From the NCBI RefSeq assembly GCF_023078275.1, contig NC_062979.1:12158502-12222501 (forward strand): 64,000 nt of DNA, read 5' to 3'. The DNA is from Leguminivora glycinivorella (lineage: Eukaryota; Arthropoda; Insecta; Lepidoptera; Tortricidae). The position numbers and the translations under genes are program-made. This document shows positions 10,676 through 20,765 of this stretch, piece by piece. The first letter of the stretch is position 1. Every line of letters begins with the position of its first letter. Below the pieces are notes generated by a model. The model did not search any database, was not told the origin of the DNA, and worked only from the letters and a program-made list of their open reading frames with translations.

Positions 10676-13142
10676 GCCATAGCTACAACAAGCAACAAAA
10701 ATAAAAGGCTGTTTCATAACAAAGTGGGCTACTCCAAAGTTAGTGATTAAAGATTAAATAATTAATCGGCAAGAGTCGTGTCGTTCATAAAGCGAGCAGT
10801 AAACTATGAAAGCTAAATCAGGATTGTTCTCGACGCTTCGACTTTACGGGGCCTTTACGGGATCTTTTATGGGTAATTGGCTGTTGTCTTGGCGTCGAAC
10901 AGCTAGAACTATAGTCAAGTATGTAGATTGTACTTATACTGCAACTTAAACATGAAATCCAAATAGGAATGTAATTAAATTTTTTTGTAATCTGGGGGCC
11001 GATTTTTGAATCTCGGCCATTCGATTTCGTGAAATTCGTTCAATAATATCTCCACTACTAGCGATTTAAATTCTACTAACAGAATCAAACCCATTATCAT
11101 TACCTACCATTAGTTTTAAAATTACTAGGCGTCCTTTTTCAAAAATAGCATTACGTTGTTTTCCACAAATTTTCCAAAAATCGATCCCCAGATCGAAAAC
11201 ATAAAAAGGTGTTCCGATACCAGGCGAATGTTAAAAGCATAATTTATACGGAATCAGGATCGAGATTTACCATTCCCTTGTTATTGTTACGAAGATAGGT
11301 AGTCGTTTTACTATAATATGTAGAACAAAAGCCAAATCAAAACCGTTTTCTTATTCTTCGCCATTAAATATTTGTGAGCTTTGTTAAATTATAAATTATA
11401 TTAGAATGTCAAAATAAATAAATTACCTATTTAAAAGGTGATTAGTAAAACATATTTGCAAATAAATAAATAACACGTTAATGCTTAAGTCATTATGAAG
11501 GGTCACATCATCCACCCAAATTTAACCTCTGTACAAAATCTTTATTGAAAGTCTCATTTGGTGTATGGTTCGTTTCAAAAAGATTCCTCTTCTGCGTCAT
11601 CATGTTGTGAGAGACACGATGTATGTAAACCTACACCTTAAACCGAGAAGCCACGATTTTAGACCATCACACAATAAGACAGGTTACAAGCAAATTAAAA
11701 AAAAACGTAACTTTAGTGTTCTCGACTTCTCTCTAAAAATTTCAACAAACATACATCGCAAGTAATAGGCAAACATTCTCCAAAACATTAGTATCTGTAT
11801 CATCCTTCAAAACAGTGACCCCTCAGAGTTGTCATCTGGAATATAATATATTGCGTTGCCGGACCCAGGGCTGTCCCCAAGGAGTCTACGTTAATTATGG
11901 AGAACAAGGCCCGGGAAGCCTTTTAATGTGCCGTTTATCTTATTCAATATTTTCATATTTTTGAATACAAACTTATTTAAATCTGTGCCTTTTAAATTAA
12001 GGTTCAATTAACAAAATGATGGGTGCCAACGCATGGATGGATTCGAAATTTTTGCATTCATAAATATAATTCTGTTTAATTTCTTATAGAACCCAAATTC
12101 AAGGCGACTGAAATAAGGTCACAAATTTTATAAGTCATTTAAAAGACAAGTAATTTAATAATCATACTAGATATGTACCTACTTACAGAGTTAGTTATGT
12201 GGATAATAAATCAACGGGCAAATTCAATTTAAAAATTGCGTCACTTCTGGCAAGAAAAAGAAAAAGTTACCAAACTGAATCAAGATTGACCCCAACAAAT
12301 TTAAACAATAGAGTGGAAATCCTTATAGCTGGCTGGCAATAATTCGAAGGGCGGAAAAATGCGAGGGGATTTAAATTTAATTTTCGAACTGGAACGACGT
12401 GAAATATTCCCAGCGGCAGTTCTAAGTTCAAACGTAGTTAAACATCTTAGAGTCTCCGTTAAAGTTGATGTAAAAATTAAAATTGGAACACAACGCATTC
12501 GCGAAGTACCTTAATTTCGAACGGCTGGCGTCACGGGAATACCTTTGTAACGTATTTTTTCTTTTATAGGTATGATACAATGAATATCTTTTTATTTTTA
12601 AAATTACAATATGTAGAATCTGGAAGCAGTAACCTTGTTATCACGTGCCTTTATTTTAAATTAAAATATTGATAATATTTAAAATCCCCGTTTTCAGTGT
12701 AAAAAGTGTATACTTACATCTATATACTCGTAAGTGTCACAAAGTGCCTGTTACAAATCTTAACAATTTACTCAACAATATGATGAGTAAAGATCCTGTT
12801 TTATATGCAGTGTGTGTTGTATGTTATTTCATACCTATAGTCAAATGACGGATTAAAAAAAAGTTTTTTTAAGAAATAGGTAATTTCAAATACAGTTCTT
12901 TGATTAAATAAAAGCTAGATCCGTCGGTCGCGGCCGCCGGGGCGCCTCGCGGCACTTGTCAAAGCTCGTAATATTTTATTAGATAACCAAATAAACCTCG
13001 CCCGTTTGCATTTTTGCCCCGAGTTGTTTCGAGTATCCTCTTAAGAATTTAGCATAATGTTGGATCTCAGAGAGTGTTTGCGAAGTAAACATGCGTAAGA
13101 AATATAAAAAGAATTTTGTTCACCACTGTTAAAATGACAAAA
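10676..13142. other. Unannotated AT-rich stretch
   Basis: No credible gene, RNA or mobile element is recognised. Short frames (11565-11765 +, 12301-12498 -) have low-complexity AT-driven composition. A small GC-rich patch lies at 12930-12960. Confidence 0.45.
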
Positions 13143-13691
13143 AAAAAAACCGGCCAAGAGCGTGTCGGGCCACGCTCAGTGTAGGGTTCCGTAGTTTTCC
13201 GTATTTTTCTCAAAAACTACTGAACCTATCAAGTTCAAAACAATTTTCCTAGAAAGTCTTTATAAAGTTCTACTTTTGTGATTTTTTTCATATTTTTTAA
13301 ACATACGGTTCAAAAGTTAGAGGGGGGGGGGACGCACTTTTTTTCCTTTAGGAGCGATTATTTCCGAAAATACTAATATTATCAAAAAACCATCTTAGTA
13401 AACCCTTATTCATTTTTAAATACCTATCCAACAATATATCACACGGTGGGGTTGGAATGAAAAAAAATATCAGCCCCCACTTTACATGTAGGGGGGGTAC
13501 CCTAATAAAACATTTTTTTCCATTTTTTATTTTTGCACTTTGTCGGCGTGATTGAAATACATATTGGTACCAAATTTCAGCTTTCTAGTGCTAACGGTTA
13601 CTGAGATTATCCGCGGACGGACGGACGGACGGACGGACAGACAGACATGGCGAAACTATAAGGGTTCCTAGTTGACTACGGAACCCTAAAA
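13143..13691. mobile_element. Dispersed element with AGGGTTCCGTAG inverted ends, copy 1
   Basis: About 550 bp sharing near-identical sequence with 36396-36929. Both begin AAAAACCGGCCAAGAGCG and end CTACGGAACCCTAAAA, and both carry AGGGTTCCGTAG near the left end and its complement at the right end (13183-13194 and 13676-13687). A GGAC tetranucleotide run (about 13614-13640) is longer here than in the other copy. No coding capacity. I know this sequence as a widespread lepidopteran repeat; its class is uncertain. Confidence 0.8.
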
Positions 13692-15210
13692 ACACCATTC
13701 AACCATGCATTTTGTTTACCTACAAAATAGTCCAAAAAAGAAACAAACATAGTAATAAATTTAACACTATGACGCTTAACATGTCTACCTACTTATGCGT
13801 TAAAACCGTAATGAACCCTATAGAAACTTATGGCACATAAATATCATCTGCGGAACTCCCGGCCAAAATCTGAGCCATAAAGACTGTACTAACTCAAACC
13901 ATATAATATAATACGTTTCGCACACGCACGCTATTAATATTCATAATACAATTTAACGCAGCGAGGTTAATTTCACCTAAATATGTAAATTATCATGAGC
14001 CGACCACCGTTAATTCAGAGATGTCAGTTTGTGAATATCTCTATCGCCCTCTCACTCCTCTTCCTCCAAATAGGTTAGAAAGAGAAAGCCTGACATGTGT
14101 ATTATGAATAAGGTGGCAGGGAAAATTTTAACGGCGCCTATGAGGGTTGTGAACGCTGAAATAACTTTCAAATATTGTCGCTAGGTGGACGGAAAGTTTA
14201 GTTCCTGGGGGAGGTTGTTTGGCGGGTCGCGCGTCTCTCTGTTTATAAATGAAACGCATATCATTTTAAAACACCCTACAGTATACAACTCCCGTTTACG
14301 CCCTGTATGCCACAGAGTAAAATGACTCCGACTGAAATTCTACCTTACCGTATCTAAGCACTAGGTTCATCTATTCCACGTTTTTAGACTGTGGCGCTTC
14401 GCGAGTGTGAGCGCTCTTGGTGTGTACGTTGATTTTTACGCGTATGTTGCTTCGGACGGGCAAAGTTGGAGTTATTATTATAATGTCCCGTATCCTGAAT
14501 GTCCGTGAGTTTGGACAAGTTGGCGCGGCCTTAATTAGAGACGCGAACGCATTAGAGAGGTCGTCCGTCTGCTAATGGCTTAGTCTGAGTTTTGAACATT
14601 GAGGATATTTTCGTGCATAAACATAAGTGCTGGAATGACAAAAATATTTGTCATAATTGCTACCAAAATAGTTCTTATTTGAAATAGGATGGTTATAAAA
14701 CATTTAATTGGCTCTGAAATGTTAAAGTGAATTACACCACTTAAGAAAAATATGAGTTTACTTGCGCTACGCAATCCACCCGAAAAAATAATTTATCAAT
14801 TAGCTATGTATGGTAGGTAGTAGGTACATATAATTGTACAATCATATTTTTTATATATGTATTATATATGTAATAAACTAAGGCAAAATAAAACATACAA
14901 TTCAAATAGATCTCCGCCAGTTAACTAAATTGTACCATAAATTATCTTAGAAAGGTGTGTTTTTCATCCCACAACGAAGGGAACACACTAAACAATTTAA
15001 AAATCCAAACAACCAAAAAAGCAGTTAATCCGGCAAATTGCGATTCGCGAGTCCATAAAACATAATTAAAACCCAATTGGAAAAAAGTGGGCGAAAAAAC
15101 GAGGCGCCAGGAATCGCGTCATCAATCTGAGGAATTATTTCATTTGCGTATTAAATTCCTCGTTTTGTCGGTGGGTGAAATATTCGCGGCGCTTTAATTG
15201 CGCGGGTTGG
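13692..15210. other. Unannotated stretch
   Basis: No gene or element is recognised. Open frames here are short and AT-driven. Confidence 0.45.
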
Positions 15211-15541
15211 CTACCCCTGCCGTTTAGATGATTCCAGAACGGATGAGACAAATGGGTGTTCTTTTTTCGAATTTGTGGATCCGCGTGATTTTGTAGCCTG
15301 CCAGTGTTACATTAGGTACAAGACGTGTTACAACAATTGAGTAACTTCATTTTTTTTAATTTCGAATTAACCAGAGCTTAGGTATTCGGTCGACGTTACA
15401 TTCTACCAAATTCTACCCCTGCCGTTTAGATGATTCCAGAATGGATGAAACAAATAGGTGTTCTTTTTTCGAATTAATGAAACCGCGTGATTTTGTAACT
15501 TGCCAGTGTTGCGAGTGTTGCGACAATTGAATAACTTTGAT
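15211..15541. repeat. Diverged ~200-bp tandem duplication
   Basis: CTACCCCTGCCGTTTAGATG followed by GATTCCAGAA, GGTGTTCTTTTTTCGAATT and CGCGTGATTTTGTA occurs at about 15211 and again at about 15412. A third partial copy (TTTCGAATTTGTGGATCCGC, CGTGATTTTGTAACTTGCCA) lies at 16801-16843, on the other side of the retroposon insertion. The three were probably a contiguous array before that insertion. Confidence 0.75.
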
Positions 15542-15625
15542 TAAGTGAAAATGTATCATTATCGTTGTAGTACAGATTGAAAGAAATATAAAAAAATTAA
15601 TAGTATCGATGTTAAGTACTTTTTC

Positions 15626-16754
15626 GGTTCCCACCAATGAGTTTTTCGGAATTTATGTGCGAAATGTCATTTGCAGGCCTCGGATTATTTTTCGCATGGT
15701 AAGATGAAAGAAAACTATGGAGTCGATATTAAAACTAAACTTTAATTTTATTCATATTCATACTCATACTCACTAATTTTCTTAGTCCCGTAATACTTTT
15801 GTCCCTTGTGCAGGTTGACAGATCGAAAATGTTAATCGAAAATTAATCTTACTGAATGTAATTAAAATTATTTATGTGGTGTGATTTGGGAAGCCTTTTG
15901 CTTGGTAAAGGGTTACATTTACCCTGTAACTATATCACATTAGTTACTATTTTGTTTGGTTCAGACTACTTTGTTGCGGTAAACGTAATGCTAAGTACTA
16001 GCTGATTTATCAAAAATCATTTGCATGTCAATGTCATGTCAATCATTCACGACGCGATGTGTCACTTAATTATTTATTGCAATCGGTGCGTGCAATAATT
16101 ACGTAAACAATTATGTCTGATCCGCAAGTTTCTGCAATTTTATACTGGATAGAACCTTACAAAGATCTAAAATACGATCATGAGAAATGTGTTACTAGTA
16201 CTTAGCATTACGTTTACCGCAACAAAGTTGTCTGAACCAAACAAAATAGTAACTAATTTGATATAGTTACAGGGTAAATGTAACCCTTTACCAAAAGGCT
16301 TCCCAAATCACACCACATAAATAATTTTAATTACATTCAGTAAGATTAATTTTAGATTAACATTTTCGATCTGTCAACCTGCACAAGGGACAAAAGTATT
16401 ACGGGACTAAGAAAATTAGTGAGTATGAGTATGAATATGAATTAAAGTTTAGTTTTAATATCGACTCCATAGTTTTCTTTCATCTTACCATGCGAAAAAT
16501 AATCCGAGGCCTGGTCATTTGATATTTGCCAGTCGCTTTTCGGTGAATGGAAGGAAAACATCGTGAGGAAACCGGACTAATTCCAATAAGGTCTACCTTA
16601 CCCTTCAGGTTGGAAGATCAGATGGCAGTCGCTATCGTAAAAACTAGTACTACACCGCCTACACGCCAAATCTTGGGATTAGTTGTCAAGGCGAACCCCA
16701 GGCTCCCACGAGCCGTGGCGAATGCTGGGATAACGCCAGGAGGATGATGATGAT
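15626..16754 (+). mobile_element. (GAT)n-tailed retroposon interrupted by a hAT-type element
   Basis: The parts outside the hAT insertion (15626-15673 and 16522-16754) form one retroposon. It starts GGTTCCCACCAATGAG, passes through GAGGAAACCGGACTAATTCC, GATGGCAGTCGCTATCG and CCCAGGCTCCCACGAGCCGT, and ends in a GAT repeat. An 18-bp direct repeat GATGTTAAGTACTTTTTC (15608-15625 and 16755-16772) is its target duplication, a hallmark of target-primed insertion. Related truncated copies lie at 35941-36129 (+) and 57090-57541 (-). It is either a SINE or the 3' end of a LINE; no coding frame is present. Confidence 0.85.
15674..16513. mobile_element. hAT-type non-autonomous element with ~320-bp TIRs
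   Basis: The element starts CAGGCCTCGGATTATTTTTC and ends with the exact complement (GAAAAATAATCCGAGGCCTG). It is flanked by the 8-bp direct repeat GTCATTTG (15666-15673 and 16514-16521). CAG...CTG termini with an 8-bp duplication are diagnostic of hAT. The inverted arms are unusually long, 15674-16001 and 16195-16513, with only scattered differences, and enclose a ~193-bp unique centre that has no transposase. It disrupts the retroposon at 15626-16754 and is therefore younger. It must depend on a transposase supplied elsewhere. Confidence 0.92.
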
Positions 16755-16850
16755 GATGTTAAGTACTTTTTCTTTTCAAAGAATATTCTTGGTACTTTTC
16801 TTTCGAATTTGTGGATCCGCGTGATTTTGTAACTTGCCAGTGATTGTACA

Positions 16851-17114
16851 ACTACCAATTTCAAATCATGTACAAAATGTACCTACGCCTTTTCTTCAGC
16901 ACTGTACTGCAATCTGAACTACCACAATCAGACTGGGAACTCGTTAGGCTGCCGCTAAAAACAGACCACCATTAACGCACTTACTGAACTGAAATATTCA
17001 GAGGTGCTATCACGGGAGCTGTATAAATGCTATATTGCTAAAATGATTGCGTACTGATACTATAATTATGTTACATGTTGGTATACATGTATGTTGGACT
17101 TATGTATTTAAAAA
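16851..17114. other. Unannotated spacer
   Basis: No feature is recognised between the tandem-repeat remnant and the Helitron. Confidence 0.4.
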
Positions 17115-17298
17115 CTAGCTTTTGCCCGCGGCTTTGCTCGCGTTAGAAAGAGACAAAAAGTAGTCTATGTCATGTCACTCTCCATCCCTTCAACTATCTC
17201 CACTTAAAAAATCACGTCAATTCGTCGCTTCGTTTTGCCGTGAAAGACGTACAAACAAACAGACACACACACTTTCCCATTTATAATATTAGTATGGA
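17115..17298 (-). mobile_element. Non-autonomous Helitron, copy 1
   Basis: On the minus strand it begins TCCATACTAATATTATAAAT and ends with a GC-rich hairpin (GCAAAGCCGCGGGCAAAAG) just before CTAG. The flanks are A before TC and T after CTAG, the A/T insertion typical of Helitrons, and there is no target duplication. It is 184 bp long and has no Rep/helicase. A second copy is at 36154-36332. The type is common in Lepidoptera. Confidence 0.85.
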
Positions 17299-17506
17299 TA
17301 GTAGGACTTAGTAGGATGTAAAAATCGTTATCATATACGAACAAAGAAGAGCATTTCATATAAGTATTCCATGGAACAGTGTTGTATTGAACACTAAACC
17401 AAAGCTACATTATTAAACGACATGCCCCAGCTATCCAGTTTTGTTTTTATTTTTTACGAGAGTGACCATGTAGCGAGTCGTAAATGAGCCTATTTGCCCT
17501 ATTCTT

Positions 17507-18001
17507 GGGGCGGCTCACTCCGCGATTCCATCGCCGCGCTACAAGTACATGCTGGCGGCCGCGAGTTCGCGGCCTAGTCAGGGTGGCGCGCGTTCTCACG
17601 GAACGCACGTTCGCACTTTCTATTGTTACTTTACGTCGCGAGATTTTTTAAAGTTTTATATGCGACTAATAGTGCTTCGACATCATGAATAAAATAGGAC
17701 AATCTTACACAGATCTACTATTGCTTAAGTCCCACGGAAAAGTTCAATAAGGCTTGTGATGTTGGAGCTTAAACAAAAATCCTACTGTATAACTATATAC
17801 CTACAAATTACACAAGACTGGAGTATAATTGTGTAACATTTTATCTGATTAATTCGTTTTAATCCATAGGCAACCCTATCGTCCGACGCTGCGCACGTGC
17901 GGCTCGTTTCTTTGTTAGAATTTTGTAGGCATTTAAAAGGCGGCATTTCGTGAACATCAAAGCGGTGGGCCTTCTGTACTTGTACTATTATATATTCTGT
18001 G
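17507..18001 (+). repeat. ~500-bp dispersed repeat, copy 1
   Basis: Pairs with 34680-35213 in the same orientation. Shared blocks are GGGCGGCTCACTCCGCGATT, CGCCGCGCTACAAGTACATG, GAACGCACGTTCGCACTTTC, ACAATCTTACACAGATCTAC, and the 3' block GGGCCTTCTGTACTTGTACT ending TATTATATATTCTGTG. Conserved blocks alternate with diverged AT-rich spacers. No coding frame is shared. Class unknown; a LINE or LTR-element leader is possible. Confidence 0.75.
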
Positions 18002-18129
18002 CCTATTCTTAAGAGCAACCTTAAAAGATAAAAGAAACAAAATACCTGTTGTTTCAAGTACCTACACTAAATTAATTTACATTTTAAGTTATTTGTGTGC
18101 TATGTTGGTGTGCATTTTATGTACTATGT

Positions 18130-18215
18130 TGGTGGCAACCAAGTATAGGTACCTATGCGCCTACCAGATGGTAAGTCGGTCACCGTAGCCTATACACTCC
18201 TGCTGCAACACCAGA
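18130..18215 (+). repeat. Short dispersed repeat containing ...GATGGTAAG...GGTCACCGTAGCC
   Basis: The block with GGTGGCAACCAAG, CCAGATGGTAAG, GGTCACCGTAGCCTA and CAACACCAGAGGC matches, in inverse orientation, 22805-22916. The fragment TTACCATCAGGCGGG also appears alone near 44196. I know it as a frequent lepidopteran repeat; its class is unknown. Confidence 0.6.
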
Positions 18216-18464
18216 GGCATTATAAGTAGATACTAAGGAACATAACAATAATATTTTAGGATATGGCAGCATAAATCCATGTCCATTGTGGATGCTAGCC
18301 ACCCCCGCTTTATTAGGCGGCCGACTGACAGATTGACAGCGCCGATGTATTATGTAACGCGGCGCCTGAGTGACCATAACTATACTATTATACTTAGAAT
18401 ATCTGTAATCTATTATTATTATTTATCGTATGGCATTATATTTACATGTCACTGCATTATACAA

Positions 18465-18840
18465 TTAAAAATTAAACCTAGAAGTCTTAAAGTAGTCCAC
18501 GGCTTTCTCATTTAAGGTTTTGAGCTCTTCAACGTTGCCATTGAATTTAGTGTTAGGGCATTCCAGCACCATATGGCGGATTGCTTGCTTTGGTATGCCA
18601 CATTCGCATGCTGCTGACTCGCACCATCCCCATTTATTCCTATGGTATGCGGAATCACCTACGTCAGTTCTAACACGGTTCAGCAGGCACCAGACACTTC
18701 GTTGGCTAGTGAACTTGGCTCTGGTGGTCTTGTGCGGCGGCTTAGTTCGAAAAAGTCGCTCGGCACCTTATTGGAATGCCACTCGTTAAGCCAAGCATTT
18801 TCTATTATACTTTGGTTGGACACTAACATATAACTGTTTG
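18465..18840 (-). pseudogene. C-terminal remnant of a LINE ORF2
   Basis: In one minus-strand frame, ending at the stop 18467-18465, the translation contains VWCLLNRVRTDVGDSAYHRN, KWGWCES, then CECGIPKQAIRHMVLECP and a tail KTSRFNF. The C-x-C-x8-H-x4-C finger after a KWGW motif is the usual ORF2 C-terminus of Jockey/R1-type LINEs. Upstream, the related sequence (WLNEWHSNKVPSDFF) lies in a different frame, and the downstream frame has a stop at about 18770, so the copy is frameshifted. RT and endonuclease domains are absent. Confidence 0.7.
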
Positions 18841-19392
18841 AAATATAGGAATTCTGTTTTTTTCCCGAAAGCTCTGACTTGTCATGGGTCACCGGTACCA
18901 TAATATTAAGTATATGCGAAACGAATTTGGATCATGCATATTATTAGTACGACCGAAATTTGTATAATCTTTTAGCTATTTTGAAAGGCAGCCTTGAAAT
19001 ATCGTTACAATGAGTAGTTAGTGCAGTTTCATGTATGCTAACTGCGATTCGAATTTCAAAATGACGAATTAATTCATTACCTATATGTATTAAGTATTAC
19101 TTTACCAACAGGCGATCTGTCTGCTCGTTTGCCTCCTATCTTTAAAAAAAAGTACACAAGTAATTGTTTTTTTACCTAAATCTTGACATATAGATAATAA
19201 ACTTCAATAAACTTGACGGTTGTAAGATTAAATAAAGAATGTCTATTTCGTAGAAGTACAATGTAGGTACGTACATAAGTATTCAATGTTAACATTTCTA
19301 CATCTACAGGTTGCTTTACCCAGAAACACTCTATTGAATAAAAGTTCATAATTATCCAGGTGTAGCGCAGTCAGCAGTACGTTTAGTCATTA
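18841..19392. other. Unannotated stretch
   Basis: No gene is recognised. A diverged TTTACCAACAGGCGATCTGT word near 19102 resembles the repeat at 18130-18215. Confidence 0.4.
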
Positions 19393-19501
19393 AGAGGGTT
19401 CATCACGTATGTCTAATCGGCACGCGTGACGTCACGTGTTGATAATTCTCACATTCGCACATTAAGTACAACATTACGTTTTGAACCCTCTGGCCCTCTG
19501 G
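19393..19501. mobile_element. Small MITE with AGAGGGTTCA ends
   Basis: Inverted ends AGAGGGTTCATCACGTA and TACGTTTTGAACCCTCT enclose about 75 bp that includes the palindrome GCGTGACGTCACG. No target duplication could be fixed, so the boundaries are approximate. Confidence 0.55.
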
Positions 19502-20264
19502 GAACCGTCGTGTTTTGGTTTAGATACTATTTATAATAGGCGAGACGACTAAAAAAAACTAATTAGTCCGTCAGTTAGATTATCAAAGAATTTTAGACAC
19601 GTATTTTTTCTTTTTACTCGTAAACGAAAAATGACGACGGTACAGTGCGTTGAAGTTTCGCGTGACGTCACGCCTAGGTACAAATTTTTACTTAGAAGTG
19701 ACGTCACAAGCCCCCATTTTCACTAATTTTTCATTAACCCCCCTTTTCATTAATTAGAAAAAGCGAAAAATATGTGTTCAGTATTTTTGGACGATCTAAC
19801 TAACGGATTCTGTTTAGAATGACATTTTTATGTAGTCGTCATCCCTATTACGTCGGCGGCTGATCGTGATTCCTAGGCATAATGTGAATCGTGGCTACAC
19901 CATCCACTTACTGCTGCAAATATGCAGAGACTCTACGAAAACCAGGTCTTGAATATATCTTTAAGAGAAATATATTTTCGTAATTTTTTCTAAAATTTTG
20001 AGGAAATTGTAAACTGTCCTCGTTTAAAATCCTGTGTTCAAGCCCAAAAATGAAGCTTAGAGTTTGGTTTAGGGTTAAAATACGCGTTTATTGTGTCTGT
20101 ACTAACATGACAAAACATAGAAAAAAAACAGTAAAACCATGTTTTATAATTATAACCCTTAATATGAACTATCTGTTTGAATCGCGTTGATCGAGTCGAA
20201 TTAACTAAACGCACGCACGGGTGACGCAAATTACGCGCTAACGCGTGTCCAATTAGTGACGTCA
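19427..20264. promoter_or_regulatory. Cluster of four TGACGTCA (CRE) palindromes
   Basis: Exact TGACGTCA sites lie at 19427-19434, 19663-19670, 19699-19706 and 20257-20264. The first and last overlap an E-box CACGTG. This octamer is the consensus for CREB/ATF bZIP factors. Two sites lie inside the MITE at 19537-19847 and one inside 19393-19501, so transposons may have brought them. No gene start is seen nearby; regulatory function is inference only. Confidence 0.35.
19537..19847. mobile_element. MITE with TAGGSATGACGACT-type ends
   Basis: The left end (TAGGCGAGACGACTA...GTCCGTCAGTTAGAT) and right end (ATCTAACTAACGGA...TAGTCGTCATCCCTA) are imperfect inverted copies over about 120 bp each. The interior carries two TGACGTCA sites. 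No coding capacity. Exact ends and target duplication are uncertain because the flanks are themselves palindromic (TAATA). Confidence 0.7.
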
Positions 20265-20394
20265 CGTGATTAGGACGTGACTTACCTGTCAATAGTACGG
20301 GATTGCAGCTACCTGGGTTACTCAAATCGGCCCCTGTAAAACAAATGATAGTATGAAGATCGTATTTTAACTTCTATAAATCTCAATGTTAGTA

Positions 20395-20765
20395 AGGTAC
20401 AGCGGGACAATTTCGACTCGGGGGCAATTGCAACTGGCTCCGTAGCCGAATGGCAATTCTGCGACGCGAAACGAAAACGAAACGCCACGAAAGGAAGTCT
20501 GGCTCTGTCGCGCCAATACGCAAGAGCGATAGAGATAGATATCTACTAGCGTTTCGTTTCGTGACCGTTTGTGGCATTCGGCTACGCACCCTGATCCATT
20601 TTTTTCCATGTTTTACAATGTATGCATTATTGAATAGTATCCACTGTTTATAATAATGGCACGCGTGTTCAGTGGATACATGTGAAACTCAACTTAATAG
20701 TATAATAATGGAAAAAATGGATTAGTTACAATAGCCTCCCAGTCGGGATTTGCCCCGCTGTACCT
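20395..20765. mobile_element. TIR element interrupted by a CWG-target MITE
   Basis: The left arm AGGTACAGCGGGACAATTTC...GATCCATTTTTTTCCAT matches the complement of the right end (20706-20765: AGGTACAGCGGGGCAAATCC...TAATCCATTTTTTCCAT). The match resumes on both sides of the MITE at 20437-20590, proving that the MITE landed within the left arm. Without it the element was about 214 bp. Target duplication not identified. Confidence 0.75.
20437..20590 (-). mobile_element. CGTAGCCGAATGGC MITE, copy A
   Basis: 154 bp with ends CGTAGCCGAATGGC and GCATTCGGCTACG, flanked by the direct repeat CTG (20434-20436 and 20591-20593). Reads in inverse orientation to copies at 33115-33257 and 43571-43724, sharing AGATATCTA...CTATCGC and GCGTATTGGCGCGACAGAGC. 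Non-coding. Confidence 0.88.

Noticed and set aside
20367..20653. Overlapping frames on both strands with RSRNETLVDIYLYRSC-like text, repeated at 43528-43877 and 33007-33279
   Set aside because: The similarity between loci is shared MITE DNA (CGTAGCCGAATGGC family), not a conserved protein.
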